Positions 1 to 11,439 of a stretch of DNA of 64,000 nucleotides are shown here, piece by piece. The DNA lies in assembly GCF_000003815.2 (NCBI RefSeq), contig NC_049983.1, forward strand, positions 16,452,059 through 16,516,058. The letters run 5' to 3'. The stretch is from Branchiostoma floridae. Its lineage: Eukaryota; Chordata; Leptocardii; Amphioxiformes; Branchiostomatidae. Under the pieces are notes generated by a model. It was not told where the DNA came from. It saw nothing but the letters and a program-made list of their open reading frames with translations, and made no database searches. Both the position numbers and the translations under genes were made by a program. The first letter of the stretch is position 1; each line of letters starts with the position of its first letter.

Positions 1-247
1 TGGATTTCGAAAACTTAAAAGGACTCTCGTCCAAGTTTTCCTGTTGTGAAGCCATCTTGAAATTCTTTGGCCTTGGAAAAAAAATTTGTGTTTGGTGTTT
101 CTTGAAAAAAAGATAATCCCTACCTACCGATCCTATTTTTTCAGGACTGAAACAGGAAACAAAACATTTTTTCCCAGGCCTTAATTACTGAATACACATA
201 CATGTACTAATTTTCAGTATATGAACAATATGAAAATCACATCTTAC

Positions 248-3200
248 CCAAAGGTCCTTCTCCATTTGCCTCCTGTGACACGCTTCTCTCGGAGAGTCGA
301 CGCTTGCGCTGTGCCATCGGAGAGAGCTCTGGCTGCGGTTTCCCGCCTTCATCTTGTCCCGTACTGCCGTGTGGACGGTCTGGCGCACTAGACGTGCTCG
401 GTTGGGGTGTCCCACCAACGTTCGGCGCAGCGGATGTGCCGGACTGGGGTATCCTACCATGGTTTGCGGCACTGGATGTACCAGGGTGGGGTATCACACT
501 GGCATTTGTTGTGCCAGAGGTGCTTGGTTTGGGTGTCATACTGAGGTTCACTGCGCTTGATGTGCTAGGTTGGGTTATCACACCAAGGTTTTGTGTGCTC
601 AATGTGTTTGGCTTGGTTATCATACCAAGGGTTGGTGGTGCACCTGACGTGCTAGGCTGGGGTATCACGCCAATGTTTCGTGAGCTGGGCTGGGGTGTCA
701 CACCAAGGTTTGTCGTGCTGGGTTGCAGTATCACACCAAGGTTTGGTGGTGTGGACTGGTGTAATACACCACTGCTGGTGTTTGGCTGGGGTATCAAACC
801 AACGTTCGGTACACTGGAAATGCTTTGATTGGGAATCACACCAGAAGTTGTAGACTGAATTATCATACCAAGCGGACTGGTGGCACTGCCTTGGGGTATC
901 AGACCAATGTTTGGTCCGCCTGCCGTGACAGAATGTGTTATTATCCCCAAGTTTGCAGAGCTTGACGTGGCTGGGTGGGGTATCACACTGAGGTTCTGTA
1001 TACCGGATGTTGTTGTGTGGGGTATCACACCAAAGTTTGGACTGCTCGCTGCCGCAGGCAGTATCATAGCCAGGTTTAACGTGTTGGAGGTGGCAGGCTG
1101 TGGTATCACACCGAAGTTTGGAGCAACAGACGAGACAGGCTGTGGCATGATACTCGGGTTTAGGGTGGTGGACGTGAGAGGGCGGGAGACGACCCCAAGG
1201 TTCGGCGTGACGGTCTTCGCAGTTTGAAGTATCATTCCGAGATCTGTTGTGCTGGGCCTCCCTGGCTGGGGGATCATGCCAAACGTGCCAGAATGCGGCA
1301 CCACGTTTGACGCGCCGGGCTGAGATATTATAGTCAACGTGCCGATGGGCTGGGCCATCACTGGCTGGGACTGTACCAATGTGGCAGGAGGGGGTGCAGG
1401 TTTCGATGGAATCACTGAGACGACGGGTGCTTGGGACTGTACCACTGTGGCAGAAGGGGGTAGCTGGGCTTGTACCACTGATACAGAAGGGGGGAGTTGG
1501 GCTTGTACCACTGACACAGAAGGGGGCAACTGGGCTTGTACCACTGATACAGAAGGGGGGAGCTGGGCTTGTACAACTGATACAGAAGGGGGGAGCTGGG
1601 CTTGTACCACTGATACAGAAGGGGGGAGCTGGGCTTGTACCACTGATACCGAAGGGGGGAGGTGGGCTTGTACCACTGACGCAGAAGGGGGGAGCTGGGC
1701 TTGCACCACTGATACAGAAGGGGGGAGCTGGGCTTGCACCACTGATACAGAAGGGGGGAGCTGGGCTTGTACCACTGACACAGTGGGAGGTTGTTGCGCT
1801 TGCACAGTCGTCACAGCAGGTGCCGTGGTTGTACCCAGGACAGTAGAAGGTGGTTGTCTGTCTCCATCCATGATCACTATAAAACAGAATAGCGTAACAA
1901 TGACATCTAACTCTAATTCTAAACCTATATCTAACACAACTTTAGGCCACACCAATTTGATTTCTTGGTTCACGAATTTTTTCATAAAAAATATGGAGCG
2001 ATAGGGCAAGGAGCTTTTATCAGAGCTCCTTGGATAGGGTGAAAAAAAAAAAAAAAAAATTGTAAAATGGTTGGGGTAAAGATAAGGGCTAATCCAAAAT
2101 ATACAGAATAAAAAGTTTTCAGCTTGAAAAAAAGTACAAAAAACCTATTACCGTACAGTAACAGCACCTGTTCGTTGAAAATTACATAAGTAGTGTCAGT
2201 TTTTATGTTTGTTCCATTCTTCATGAATAAAAAATATAACTGGAATAATAATATCAACATTTTAAGGAGCTTATAATATAAAGGCCAATTTGCTAACACC
2301 AGAAAGTTGGTGAATGGTTTCATTAATGGTGAAAATTTGCTGAGTGGTAATTTTTATTTTTATTTTTTTCCCCAAAAAATAGGAGCGAGCGAATCCGTGA
2401 ACCAATCAATCAAATTGGTATGGCCTTATATACACAATCAACTAGCAGTTTCAAAAATAACAATAACAAGCACACTTATTCTGGATTTAACTGTTAAGAT
2501 ATATATTTCCATGGCTCAGGAGATATAAAATCAAACAAAGTACAACCCTGATTCTTCTGTAAACAAAGCAGACAAGACTAATACAATCAGTCTCCATGCC
2601 CCACAACACAAAAATCTATACCTGCATAAACAAGCTACAGTTTATAAATCGTGCACTTAGAATCAGGGATAATGGCTAACATTAACAGGTAAAATAAAAT
2701 CCTAACAGTTTTACTTTATTTCATAGGATTTCTTACTACACTTTTCAAATAATACGTTTGTTGACAATGTATATACTGAAAGCTGAAAAGTGATAACTTT
2801 GCTACAGGAGAAGGGACTTAAAGTCTTATATAAAGGAAATGGAATAAATGAATTGTGTGTTGAAGTATCAAGTCAAGTACTTGGAGAATAGGCATGTTAC
2901 AAACGTGAGGGTATGAGGAAATGATATTTCATTTTTTTTTGCATGCTGAATGATAAATCCTATTATGATAGGCATCCTCATTTATATCATATCCACAACA
3001 TTCTAGAGTCATTTTTCAGTCATCAGTATAGATAAACTGAGCTTTTTTGATTACTTAAGTACTAAATAGGTTAGCCTGGATGCCAGACTGTTTCCAGGGA
3101 CTATATAGTAATTACAGTGCAACTCCTTGGCTCTTGTTCTGGCCAACATGCCCCCAAGGAAATTTTACGGCAGGCCCTCCTGAGATTGGGCAGGGTATGG

Positions 3201-5440
3201 CATCCAGACTATAAATAGATAAATTATCACATTTAATCTATCATTGTGGTACAATGTGCCAGATCATTGAAAGGCGTTAATTGCAAATAATGTACCATGG
3301 TGAGCTGAAAACTTGAAGAGTGCTGTTGTTGGTTATGTAAGCCCCTCTCTAACAGTAACACCAAGACTTAATATTTCTTCTCCTTTCTTTCCCCAACTTT
3401 TTCTGAAAAATCTGAGAGTGAAAAGATTGATTTGGTGTGGGCTAAGAAAATAAGAACATGGATCCAAAAACGAGATTTTGGGGTAGCATTTTCTTACTCT
3501 CATATCGTGCACTTTTTTCTTTGATTGCCTTGTGTTAGAAATTGTACAAAAAGAGAACATATGTATTCATCTATTCATTTTCCCGGAGGTTTGCTTAGCG
3601 GTATGACAGAAAAGGAGTCATTCTGCGTTTTGAATTTGCAATTGGTAGTAAGACATTAAATTTGCGGTGCAGAAGTCACCACATAAATCTGAAGCTTTAA
3701 CGAGGCAGCACAAAGTATAGCTCTGTGAGGTGAGATACAGTTTTACTGTAGTATCTTTTTTTTTTAGAAAACGTGATCTTTTATGCGTCTACCTATTTTT
3801 GCATTTAGAGAATGGTCACAGATATAATCAAATCTGCTTATTGTAATGAGTTTTTTAAGTCCTTTGAAACCCTTTGTACTTGAGCAAAGAAATGTTAACA
3901 ACTCATTTTGAGAGACATTATATCCTAAGCAGTTTCCATGAAAATGAAAATGATCTGTTTGTAAAGCTTCACAGCCTAAAGCCTGAATAACTTTCCAGGT
4001 TTACAGTGTACATCTACTTGGAGATTGCCATGGCAACAGGAGCATGGAAGCAGCCAGGCCACATGGTTCCCATCACTTCACCCCTGGACTTCCCCACAAG
4101 GCATGACAACAATGGGGAGGTGTGAATGGGCAGCCAGCCCCCTGTTCACCAAGTGTGAAACCCCACACTACATTTCTGCACGCCCCATTGGGTACCCTGC
4201 ATATTCAGCCCACAATCCCATCAATTGTGCACTTCTCACTTCCATGGGAACCCCGCCTTGATTATTACCGCCCTGGCTGAAATAAACTTCACATAAAGCT
4301 CATTACGGTTTACGAGCGGGGCCCTATAGGGTACTCTGCATTGAAAGTTTCCAAAAGACATGTGGCAGGAATTACTTCTCCCAGAACAAGCCCCACCCTT
4401 CTAGTTGTAACTTCTCCATAAGGCCACACCAATTTAATTTCTTGGTTCACGGATTCGCTCGCTCCTATTTTTTGGAAAAAAAAATAAAAATAAAAATTAC
4501 CACTCAGCAAATTTTCACCATTAATGAAACCATTCACCAACTTTCTGGTGTAGCAAATTGGCCTTTATATCATAAGCTCCTTGAAGTGTGGGTACAGGTG
4601 CTGTTATTGTACAATAATAGTGTTTTTGTACTTTTTTCAAGCTGAAAAATTTTTTTCTTTATGTTTTGGATTAGTCGTTACCTTTACCCCAACCATTTTA
4701 CAACTTTTATTTTTATTTTTATTTCGCCCTCTCGCTCCATATTTTTTGTGAAAAAATCCGTGAACCAAGAAATTAAATTGGTGTGGCCTAAAAGACAGAT
4801 GTGGTCTTATAATTCTTTTATCAAATGTGGCCAATAAGAGGGCTGGGGGTTTTGATGGGAAATGGAGTAAAGAAAAAGATCTCTCTCTGGCATGCATGTA
4901 TGCACTTTGGACTGCTGTATGCAAATGAATGTCAAATCTGTTGACCCTTGCCACATCCATCAAAGTGTAGGCGGCAGACAATCAGGTCAAACAATGCCAG
5001 ACATTTGTGAAAGCGCTCCCAAACAACAAAGGGAAGCCATTTTTAATCCAAAAATGATGAAAAATTCAACAACTTTTTTTACACCAATCTCTCTGCTGTG
5101 CTTGCAAGACTCAAGCCTACATTGTATATTTACCTCTTAGTAACAAACAATATAGTAATAGGGTACTATAATGAAGGGATACTAGTTTACATAAGTACAC
5201 AAACTATTGAGTCATTCAGACAAAATCAACATGCCTACAGAATAAACATGATAGGTGTGGTGGCATTGCAAATCCACATTTATTTGGTTAAACAAGTATG
5301 TTTGTTAAATCTGCAGCCATAAACTTGAAGCTATTACAATTTTTTCTGCTGACATCAATCAACAAAATTTTGTTGATGCGTCAAGAAAAATGAATCTTAC
5401 CGTGTTCTTTTGTTTCAGGTTTTGTGGCCATTGGATCTTC
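248..5440 (-). CDS. Pro/Ser/Thr/Gln-rich tandem-repeat protein, two exons, 3' part outside window
   Basis: Two exons join in phase. Exon 1 is 5440-5401 (40 bp): TTTACAG acceptor, ATG at 5431-5429 giving MATKPETKEH, then donor G|GTAAGAT. Exon 2 is 1876-248: acceptor CTGTTTTATAG, phase 1, resuming as VIMDGDRQPP, and ending at TTTGG|GTAAGAT in phase 1, so the gene continues beyond the left edge. About 553 residues are visible. After a short N-terminus come about 12 units of the 11-mer VVQAQLPPSVS. These are followed by about 20 degenerate units around NLGVIPQPSTSS, then a basic segment QRKRRLSERS that could be a nuclear localisation signal. No signal peptide or known domain is seen. Reading upstream from exon 2 without splicing gives a false N-terminus that runs into a MITE. 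The product is not recognised; a nuclear or scaffold role is only a guess. Confidence 0.6.
1435..1830 (-). repeat. Coding 33-bp minisatellite (about 12 units)
   Basis: Tandem 33-bp units encode VVQAQLPPSVS in the minus-strand gene. The central units are almost identical at DNA level and the edge units are diverged (QQPPTVS, PPSAT), so the array was homogenised recently. Both strands stay open across it, which creates long spurious plus-strand ORFs rich in CTTDTEGGSWA. Confidence 0.9.
1945..2425. mobile_element. PIF/Harbinger-like MITE, copy 1 (481 bp)
   Basis: Inverted termini start GGCCACACCAATTTGATTTC at left; the right end read in reverse starts GGCCATACCAATTTGATTGA. TTA stands directly outside both ends (1942-1944 and 2426-2428). 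A 3-bp TWA duplication with GG-starting termini is typical of PIF/Harbinger elements. It has no coding capacity and sits in intron 1 of the Pro-rich gene. Confidence 0.8.
2429..3070. other. Intron, AT-rich, no feature seen
   Basis: Intron 1 of the minus-strand Pro-rich gene between two mobile elements. No ORF, exon or repeat was recognised. The same is true of 3213-4421, apart from a low-complexity T-run. Confidence 0.5.
3071..3212. mobile_element. Short TIR element, possibly hAT-type MITE
   Basis: Termini TAGCCTGGATGCCAGACTG and (reverse of right end) TAGTCTGGATGCCATACC. Flanks TAAATAGG and TAAATAGA differ at one of 8 bases, compatible with an 8-bp target duplication. A relative lies at 41959-42168. 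Confidence 0.55.
4422..4788. mobile_element. PIF/Harbinger-like MITE, copy 2 (367 bp), inverted relative to copy 1
   Basis: Same termini as the copy at 1945-2425 (GGCCACACCAATTTAATTTC), flanked by TAA at 4419-4421 and 4789-4791. Internal sequence matches the first copy in reverse complement but is about 115 bp shorter. It is in the same intron. Confidence 0.8.
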
Positions 5441-6624
5441 CTGTAAACAATTGAATGAAAAAAATATTACAACTCCACAGCTGACTATTCTCTACTGACT
5501 CAAAAACATTTTTTTCTTGTGAACAATGCAAGGAAATTTCAAAAGTAGGATCCTAAGTGTGAGAGTGAAGTATATTAATGACTTCTCCAGGCCAGAATGA
5601 TAAAGCACCATGCTATGGCTGGGTGTGGACAGGGCACAACCCCTACAGAGAGACTCATCTGCCCACATATCTCTTTTCACAAACACAGTAATCAACTGCT
5701 ATTTATCTTCCTATTTCTAGTGACACTTGTAATTTGCCGTACCATGTCCTACTCCATCTCTCAAAATGGTATTGAGAAGAAGGAAGGGAATGGTGTACAA
5801 TAAATGCAGATAAACATATGTCGACATAAAAATATTGTTGTTTTGCTGGTGTGTTATGATGTATTTTCAAAAGATGTTTTTAATCCAATAAAAATTAATG
5901 GAACGTAGAATATTTCAAAGTGGTGTAAACTGCAACCATGTAAATCTTTTCTTGTTAGCAATACTTCTGCAAGAATTTCTGCAAAAAGACTTAAATATTT
6001 TGGGACAAAATGCTTGCACACGGTTAAGATGTTATAGATTTTGATGTAAATATAGCTTGGACAAACTCATTTAATGGTAAGATAACAACAAAACTCTGAA
6101 ATTTTAAAAGTCAGACTAGTATCAAATATCCTGAAACATCTACTTCCACACAAAATACCCTTCCTTGTAACATGACCAAGCAAAATACACCAAAACTTGT
6201 TTTGAGTGCAAACAAAACAAATGTTTTACTTTTGAGTTTTGTTGAAATAAGAGAACTCCATTTTACTGCAAAATGATAAAGTCAATGGTATAGTTCTAAT
6301 TGCCTGAAAAAGAAATGATTTACTTGTAAGGACAAAAGAAAAACAATCCCAGAAAAATAAGCCTAACCAAGGAAAATAACAGGCCCAGACAATTTTCTCC
6401 GTGCCAGCATACTACAAACAACATTTGCATGTCTGAAATATCATATAACTTGGATCCTGGCCAAATTTCACAAACCAGCATTTTAGCAAGCAGAAAATAT
6501 TTCTATTTGATCACGTATAAGCAAATGATTGAAGGAAGCGATGCAAATGTGACAGGATGCAGGAACCGTCCAGTTTTGTTTGAAATTGGAAACGTGGCAT
6601 GACATCAATTATTATGCAAGCCAA
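5441..6624. other. Upstream intron or intergenic DNA, nothing recognised
   Basis: AT-rich sequence 5' of exon 1 of the Pro-rich gene. No splice-bounded coding exon or repeat family was recognised. Confidence 0.4.
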
Positions 6625-6975
6625 TGGGCTATTCCAAAAAATAACTGAGGAGAGGGGGTTGACGACATTGGACTGGACGCTTGGACTCTAGGGGTACTTA
6701 AGGTTGGACTGGACACTTGGACTCTAGGGGTAATACTGGAACGTTGGACTGGACGCTTGGACTCTAGGGGTACTTAAGGTTGGACTGGACTCTTGGACTC
6801 TAGGGTTAATACTGGAAGCTTGGACTGGACTCTTTGGACTCTAGTGGTACTTAAGGTTGGACTGGACTCTTGGACTCTAGTGGTAATACTGGAAGCTTGG
6901 ACTGGACGCTTTGGACTCTAGGGGTACTTAAGGTTGGACTGGACTCTTGGACTCTAGTGGTAATACTGGAAGATA
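6625..6975. repeat. Minisatellite built on TTGGACTGGAC / CTTGGACTCTAGGGG, locus 1
   Basis: About 300 bp of alternating units TTGGACTGGAC, CTTGGACTCTAGGGGT, ACTTAAGG and AATACTGGAAG. The left boundary at 6625-6671 (TGGGCTATTCC, then GGGGGTTGACGACA) recurs in reverse complement at the right end of the second locus (16.87-17.22 kb). Both arrays therefore probably sit inside copies of one TIR element. Confidence 0.75.
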
Positions 6976-7122
6976 GGACTGGCAGGATTAATTATGCTAT
7001 AGTCACAAAATTCATCAGTTTATGCTTTCTGAGCAGCTACAATGCATAATATTATAGAATTAAAACGGCCAATAAAGCTAGCTCTAAACAAAATACCCCA
7101 AATTGACGTTCTACATTGATTA

Positions 7123-7500
7123 TGGTTGTCCGTCTACACTCTATGGCCCAATCTATACTCAGTTTTTGCCGATATCTTTGGAGAATTGTCGGGAGGGATC
7201 TGGAACGTTGGCCGCGGGACACCCGTGGCGCTTTCAGTCATAAATAGCTATATAGCCTAATGAGCCCGCATTATATGCTAACGAGCCCTCCCGAAGTCGG
7301 GGACACATCTACACGCGCGCGCGGAAGCTGTCGGGGACCCCTGCTAAGCTATCGTACAAATGGTACGGACCTTTCGAGAGAAATTCTGCCGATATCTTAA
7401 TGGCGATATTGCAGTTCCATCTAGACGCTGAAAAAAAGCTGTCGGCGAGAGGTTGTTGGCTCGTGCCTATGTAGGGTTGTCTGTCTACACTCTACAGCCG
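7123..7500. repeat. Dispersed-element relict with terminal direct repeats
   Basis: GGTTGTCCGTCTACACTCTA at 7123 recurs as GGTTGTCTGTCTACACTCTA near 7474, and GCCGATATCTT occurs near both ends (about 7168 and 7389). The GC-rich interior (GGGACCCC, CGCGCGCG) contrasts with the AT-rich surroundings. No ORF. Superfamily unknown. Confidence 0.45.
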
Positions 7501-9102
7501 ATTACTACCTTGATACCTTTCATTTGTATATTTAGTATACTTTACTCAAGACATGAGTCTCTCGTAATATTGTAACATGTTCATTCACTGTCATAATTAT
7601 GCTGCCTGTGGAGCTGGATACTAGTATTGCGTGCGAATCAAAATGGCGCGTGTTTTCGTCTTGCAACACCTGAATACCATTTATATTTTGAATTCGTTTA
7701 CTACCCGCATTTTCCTTTGTATGAGGCAGCATAGAGGATGAGGCACATGTACAGGGCGGACGGGCAATACCCAGGCTTGAACTCGGCTTCTGCCATCACC
7801 GCACTGGTGCATAGTAGTGCAAGCCGGGCATGTGACAGGGTCATAGGAGAATAACAAGGAAGCAGTCACTGGTGGCAGGCCATTTCACCTGGAACATTGA
7901 TGACTTTCAATGTCTCAAACGAACGTTAGAACTATGTGGCAAAACTTGTTTCCACTGCATATCATTAGCATATGATCCACAACCTCCTATTACCGTCACC
8001 AGTGACGGTTTGTCTTTAGACATGACAGAAACCGTCACGGGCCCCCCGCTGAACTGACCGATTGGCATTTGCTGTTCAGTGTTTGGCACTAGTTACACTT
8101 GATATATTTTTGAAAAAATAATTTTTCTAATAGGAAAACTCTGTCAAAAGCTTCTTGGTCAGATCAATGAAAGCTCCTTGGTCAGATTCCATGACTTGCC
8201 AGAAAAAAGCTGGCTCAAAAAACAACTAGAAATTGACCAGCCAGAGGAGCTCACTGAGCAGGCAACTCTGTATTCCAATGTCTGGTCAAGCCCTCTGAAA
8301 AAATGTTTGGGGCCATAATTTCTACAAATTGTTCAGACAGCCAGATGGGGGGGTCTAGAGACAAACGAAGTTCTTTATAACTTTGTACAAACATAACATT
8401 TCCAAAGTCTCTCAAAATTAGTAACAGCAAGGAGGTAATAGCCTCAATTGATACATGCCCAAATATGGCCCTGATCAATGTACTGTAGCCTCCTTTGCAG
8501 CCTTCCCCGAGTGCAGTGCCCCGAGTGCTGGCGGTTATTGTTGGGGCGGGCGCTAATTCATGATTTTCAAACTATGGGCCAGAGACAGGGTCTTATGTCA
8601 CGAAGATCATAATTTTTCTGCGCAGACACCCTCCCCGAACAACAAACACCAGCGCTAATGTAGAAGGCCGCAAAGGGCCGTTCATTATGCTTTTTTGAGG
8701 GGTGTTGATATTACGTATTGCATCTACAGGATTATTTAGATTTTAATTTTTCAATCTTAACCTTTTTTTTTGCCTTGATACCATGGGCCCATGGGCTCTG
8801 CAGATTAGAAACTGTCTGGCCCCTTTATGACCCAGAACCTGACTACAGCCACCCAGGGAGGATCCATTGTTCTATTTTGGCTCAATGCAAATCAGGGTAA
8901 TTCACACCCTGATGTTGATTAGGGTGGTGTTCACAAACAAACATCCCTGAATGAAGAGAGGCATGCTGAAGTTTATACACATGTACTTGTTGGGATCAAG
9001 AAGGGTATAAACTCCTTGCTTTAGATGTTGGGGGATGGGATGTTTAGGGAATTGGGGTAGAGAATTTAAAAATCCTATCTGACTCACGACACAAGGTATA
9101 TG

Positions 9103-9393
9103 TACCCTGGAAGCCAGACAGGACCGGGTAGCTAGCGAGGTTTGTTAGCAATTTTTGTTCGGGGAGCCAAGGCAGTCAGCCCAACATCAATCTCACTCTT
9201 ATCGCTACCCTTTCCGTCTGGTGTCGCCTGTCATGCAGAGCGTCCAAGAGGGGCTGGTCAGTGCTGTGATTAATGACACCACCGCCCAGCATGTCATCCC
9301 CCACCCTGCCCAGTGCAAAACCTTATTGGCTACAGCTGATTTCAACATAAAGGGTAGGTCCTAGCTGCCCGATCCCGGATGGCCTCCAGGGTA
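9103..9393. mobile_element. hAT-type MITE with perfect 8-bp target duplication (291 bp)
   Basis: Termini TACCCTGGAAGCCAGACAGG and (reversed right end) TACCCTGGAGGCCATCCGGG. The 8-mer GGTATATG flanks both sides exactly (9095-9102 and 9394-9401). An 8-bp duplication is the hAT hallmark. The only ORF inside is short and unlike any transposase. Confidence 0.8.
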
Positions 9394-9486
9394 GGTATAT
9401 GTGGTTTGACCAAGGACATAACACATTTTGTATATAATTAAAAGTTAACTCTCAATTTTATTTGACCAAGGATTTTTTTTATTTGA

Positions 9487-9872
9487 CCAAGGAGGTTTAA
9501 AGGCAAGAACATTCTGTCCTTGGTTTATCAGATGGAGAGCTCGACCTTCACTTCAGTCCCTCTGTAAAAGTGACCATCAGGGTATAGAGATATTCTCCAA
9601 GCAGAAGTTCAGTTCTGGCTTTTTTTTTTTTTGCGTTCCTAGATGTTTTGGACATAAGGTTAAACAGGACAAGATAGAAAGGCTGACAAAAATGTCTAAA
9701 AACAAAAAAAGGCAGACCAGGCTGAACTGTGCTGGCAGAATGTTTACAGACACAGCAGACAGGAAGACTGCAACGGAGGGGGACCATCAACGGAGGGGAT
9801 GGTCCCCAGTCAATTGCCAGTTAGGAAATTAGAGTAACTCAGTAAAGTCACGGTCTATATAACCTCCTTGGT
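9487..9872. repeat. Segment bounded by inverted CCAAGGAGGTT, containing a diverged fold-back copy
   Basis: CCAAGGAGGTTTAAA at the left and its inverse TATAACCTCCTTGG at the right bound about 385 bp. Inside, around 9590-9740, TATTCTCCAAGCAGAAGTTC followed by a T-run resembles the fold-back family at 18.4 and 20.3 kb. Further TTTGACCAAGGA copies lie just upstream near 9412 and 9463. Confidence 0.35.
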
Positions 9873-10101
9873 AAAGTTGAGTAGTGTCAGCCAAGTAGAA
9901 GTCTTAAAGTTTTACACCACGGCTGTTTCACAATTGAGTGTACCAAACAGGTGTCACTGAGGTTGAAAAATCAACTTGAATATATTTCAAAATTAATGTT
10001 GGCAATTGAAAGGTACATACTTGGGGCTCAATATCCTAAAAGATCTCTGCACAACACCTCTCGGTTACTATAATACAGGGCTTTCTTTCATGGATCACCA
10101 T

Positions 10102-11439
10102 GGGGGTACGGACGGGACAACTGTAAGACTGTATGTAAAGATATATACAGTACAGCCAGAGGAAGAACTAAAGATAAACACTATTCCATGTTATCTTCCA
10201 TCACTAGTGTCCACAAGACCAGAAAACTAACTTTGATTTGCAGTAGCACCTTGTTGTGTCATTTTCTGGTCATTTATTGTAAGGCGATGATAACACCTTG
10301 CTGTCATTTTATGTGGAAGGAAAGGTCAAATACGAAATTTTTAAATTCAAGCACTTTGGTAGCTAAACTTTGGTAAAATTTCATTCTTTATATACTCCTA
10401 CATAAGATTCTAGGTTTTATACATTGGCAACACAACAAGGGACTTGATGATTTTATGAATATGATATTATGTGGGGGTACGGACGGGACACAGCCAGACA
10501 ACAGGCCAACAAGACTGATACTGCAGGGACTTGTCCAAACCTTTTGGAACACATTTATTCACCAAATACCAGTTAATTAAAGCATCTACAAATACTGCAA
10601 TATTGTCTAAACTTTAAGGGAGTTAGACATTCTTATTAGATCTGATCTGAGAATGCCATTACTGGTAGCGTATTTTCTTTGATGGCGATGCTCCACGGTG
10701 AACTTGCTGGAATGTACCTGCTCTGTCAGGGAATCTGCAATTTCTTGACCTACTTGCAGTTCTCTTCTGCTCTCTTTTGCTACAGCAAGTACCCCTTTCT
10801 TCTCAAGGATTTTATTTTGATAGGAGACTTGAAAAGTATCTCGAGAACCTTTGCCTTTCTCCTTGGCGTGTCAGGTAGTGCCTATCTTGCCCTTTGCATT
10901 TACACTAACTGCACTAGTGGGAGGTGAGGAAAATGGGTTGTCACCATCAACTTAATCAGGAAGAGACTGAGCTGGGCTAGAGGAGAGCACATGGTCTGGG
11001 CAAAATGGGATGGTAACTTAAGGGGAATATCATATTTCATCTCATACCAGTCCCAGGCAGTTTATGGGAATTAATGAAAAACTGTTAAAGAATACGATGA
11101 TGAATTCATTAGAAACTACTATTTTTATTGAGGAGATTAGATGTTTTTATCTTTTAAGTCTTTAGTATGTGTTATTTTAGCAATTGGAATGTCATTTTCC
11201 CCAATATTTTGCTTAAATCTAAAAGTGGGGGTACGGACGGGACAGGTGGGGGTACGGACGGGACAGGGGTACGGACGGGACATTTGCAGTTATACGGTGC
11301 TGTATTGGGCAAGGTCTTAATCATAGATTTGGTTTCTATAGTGGTTTGGTATCTGGTCAAAGAGACTTGTAAACTATCACAATCAAAAGCTTGTGGTATT
11401 AACTTAATATAGAAATTAAGGGGGGGTACGGACGGGACA
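10102..11439 (+). repeat. Six same-strand copies of an 18-mer GGGGGTACGGACGGGACA
   Basis: Copies at 10102-10119, 10473-10490, 11227-11244, 11248-11265, 11266-11282 (one G shorter) and 11422-11439. All have the same orientation in otherwise unrelated AT-rich DNA. Three are almost adjacent and the others are solitary. No palindrome and no coding role is visible. Confidence 0.85.

Noticed and set aside
304-2004. Plus-strand ORFs opposite the Pro-rich exon (CTTDTEGGSWA, LVPLIQKGGAG)
   Set aside because: Shadows of the 33-bp array and degenerate repeats. The minus strand has the phase-matched exons.
4012-4045. RFX X-box-like ATTGCCATGGCAAC, and GGTTACCATGGCAACC at 43116 inside the GT31 gene
   Set aside because: The second is within coding sequence and the first has no promoter nearby; both may be chance.
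10679-10927. Hydrophobic 82-codon ORF with a faint resemblance to a P5-ATPase membrane segment (YLQFSSALFCY, ILIGDL)
   Set aside because: No splice signals, neighbouring exons or catalytic motifs; similarity is too weak to claim.
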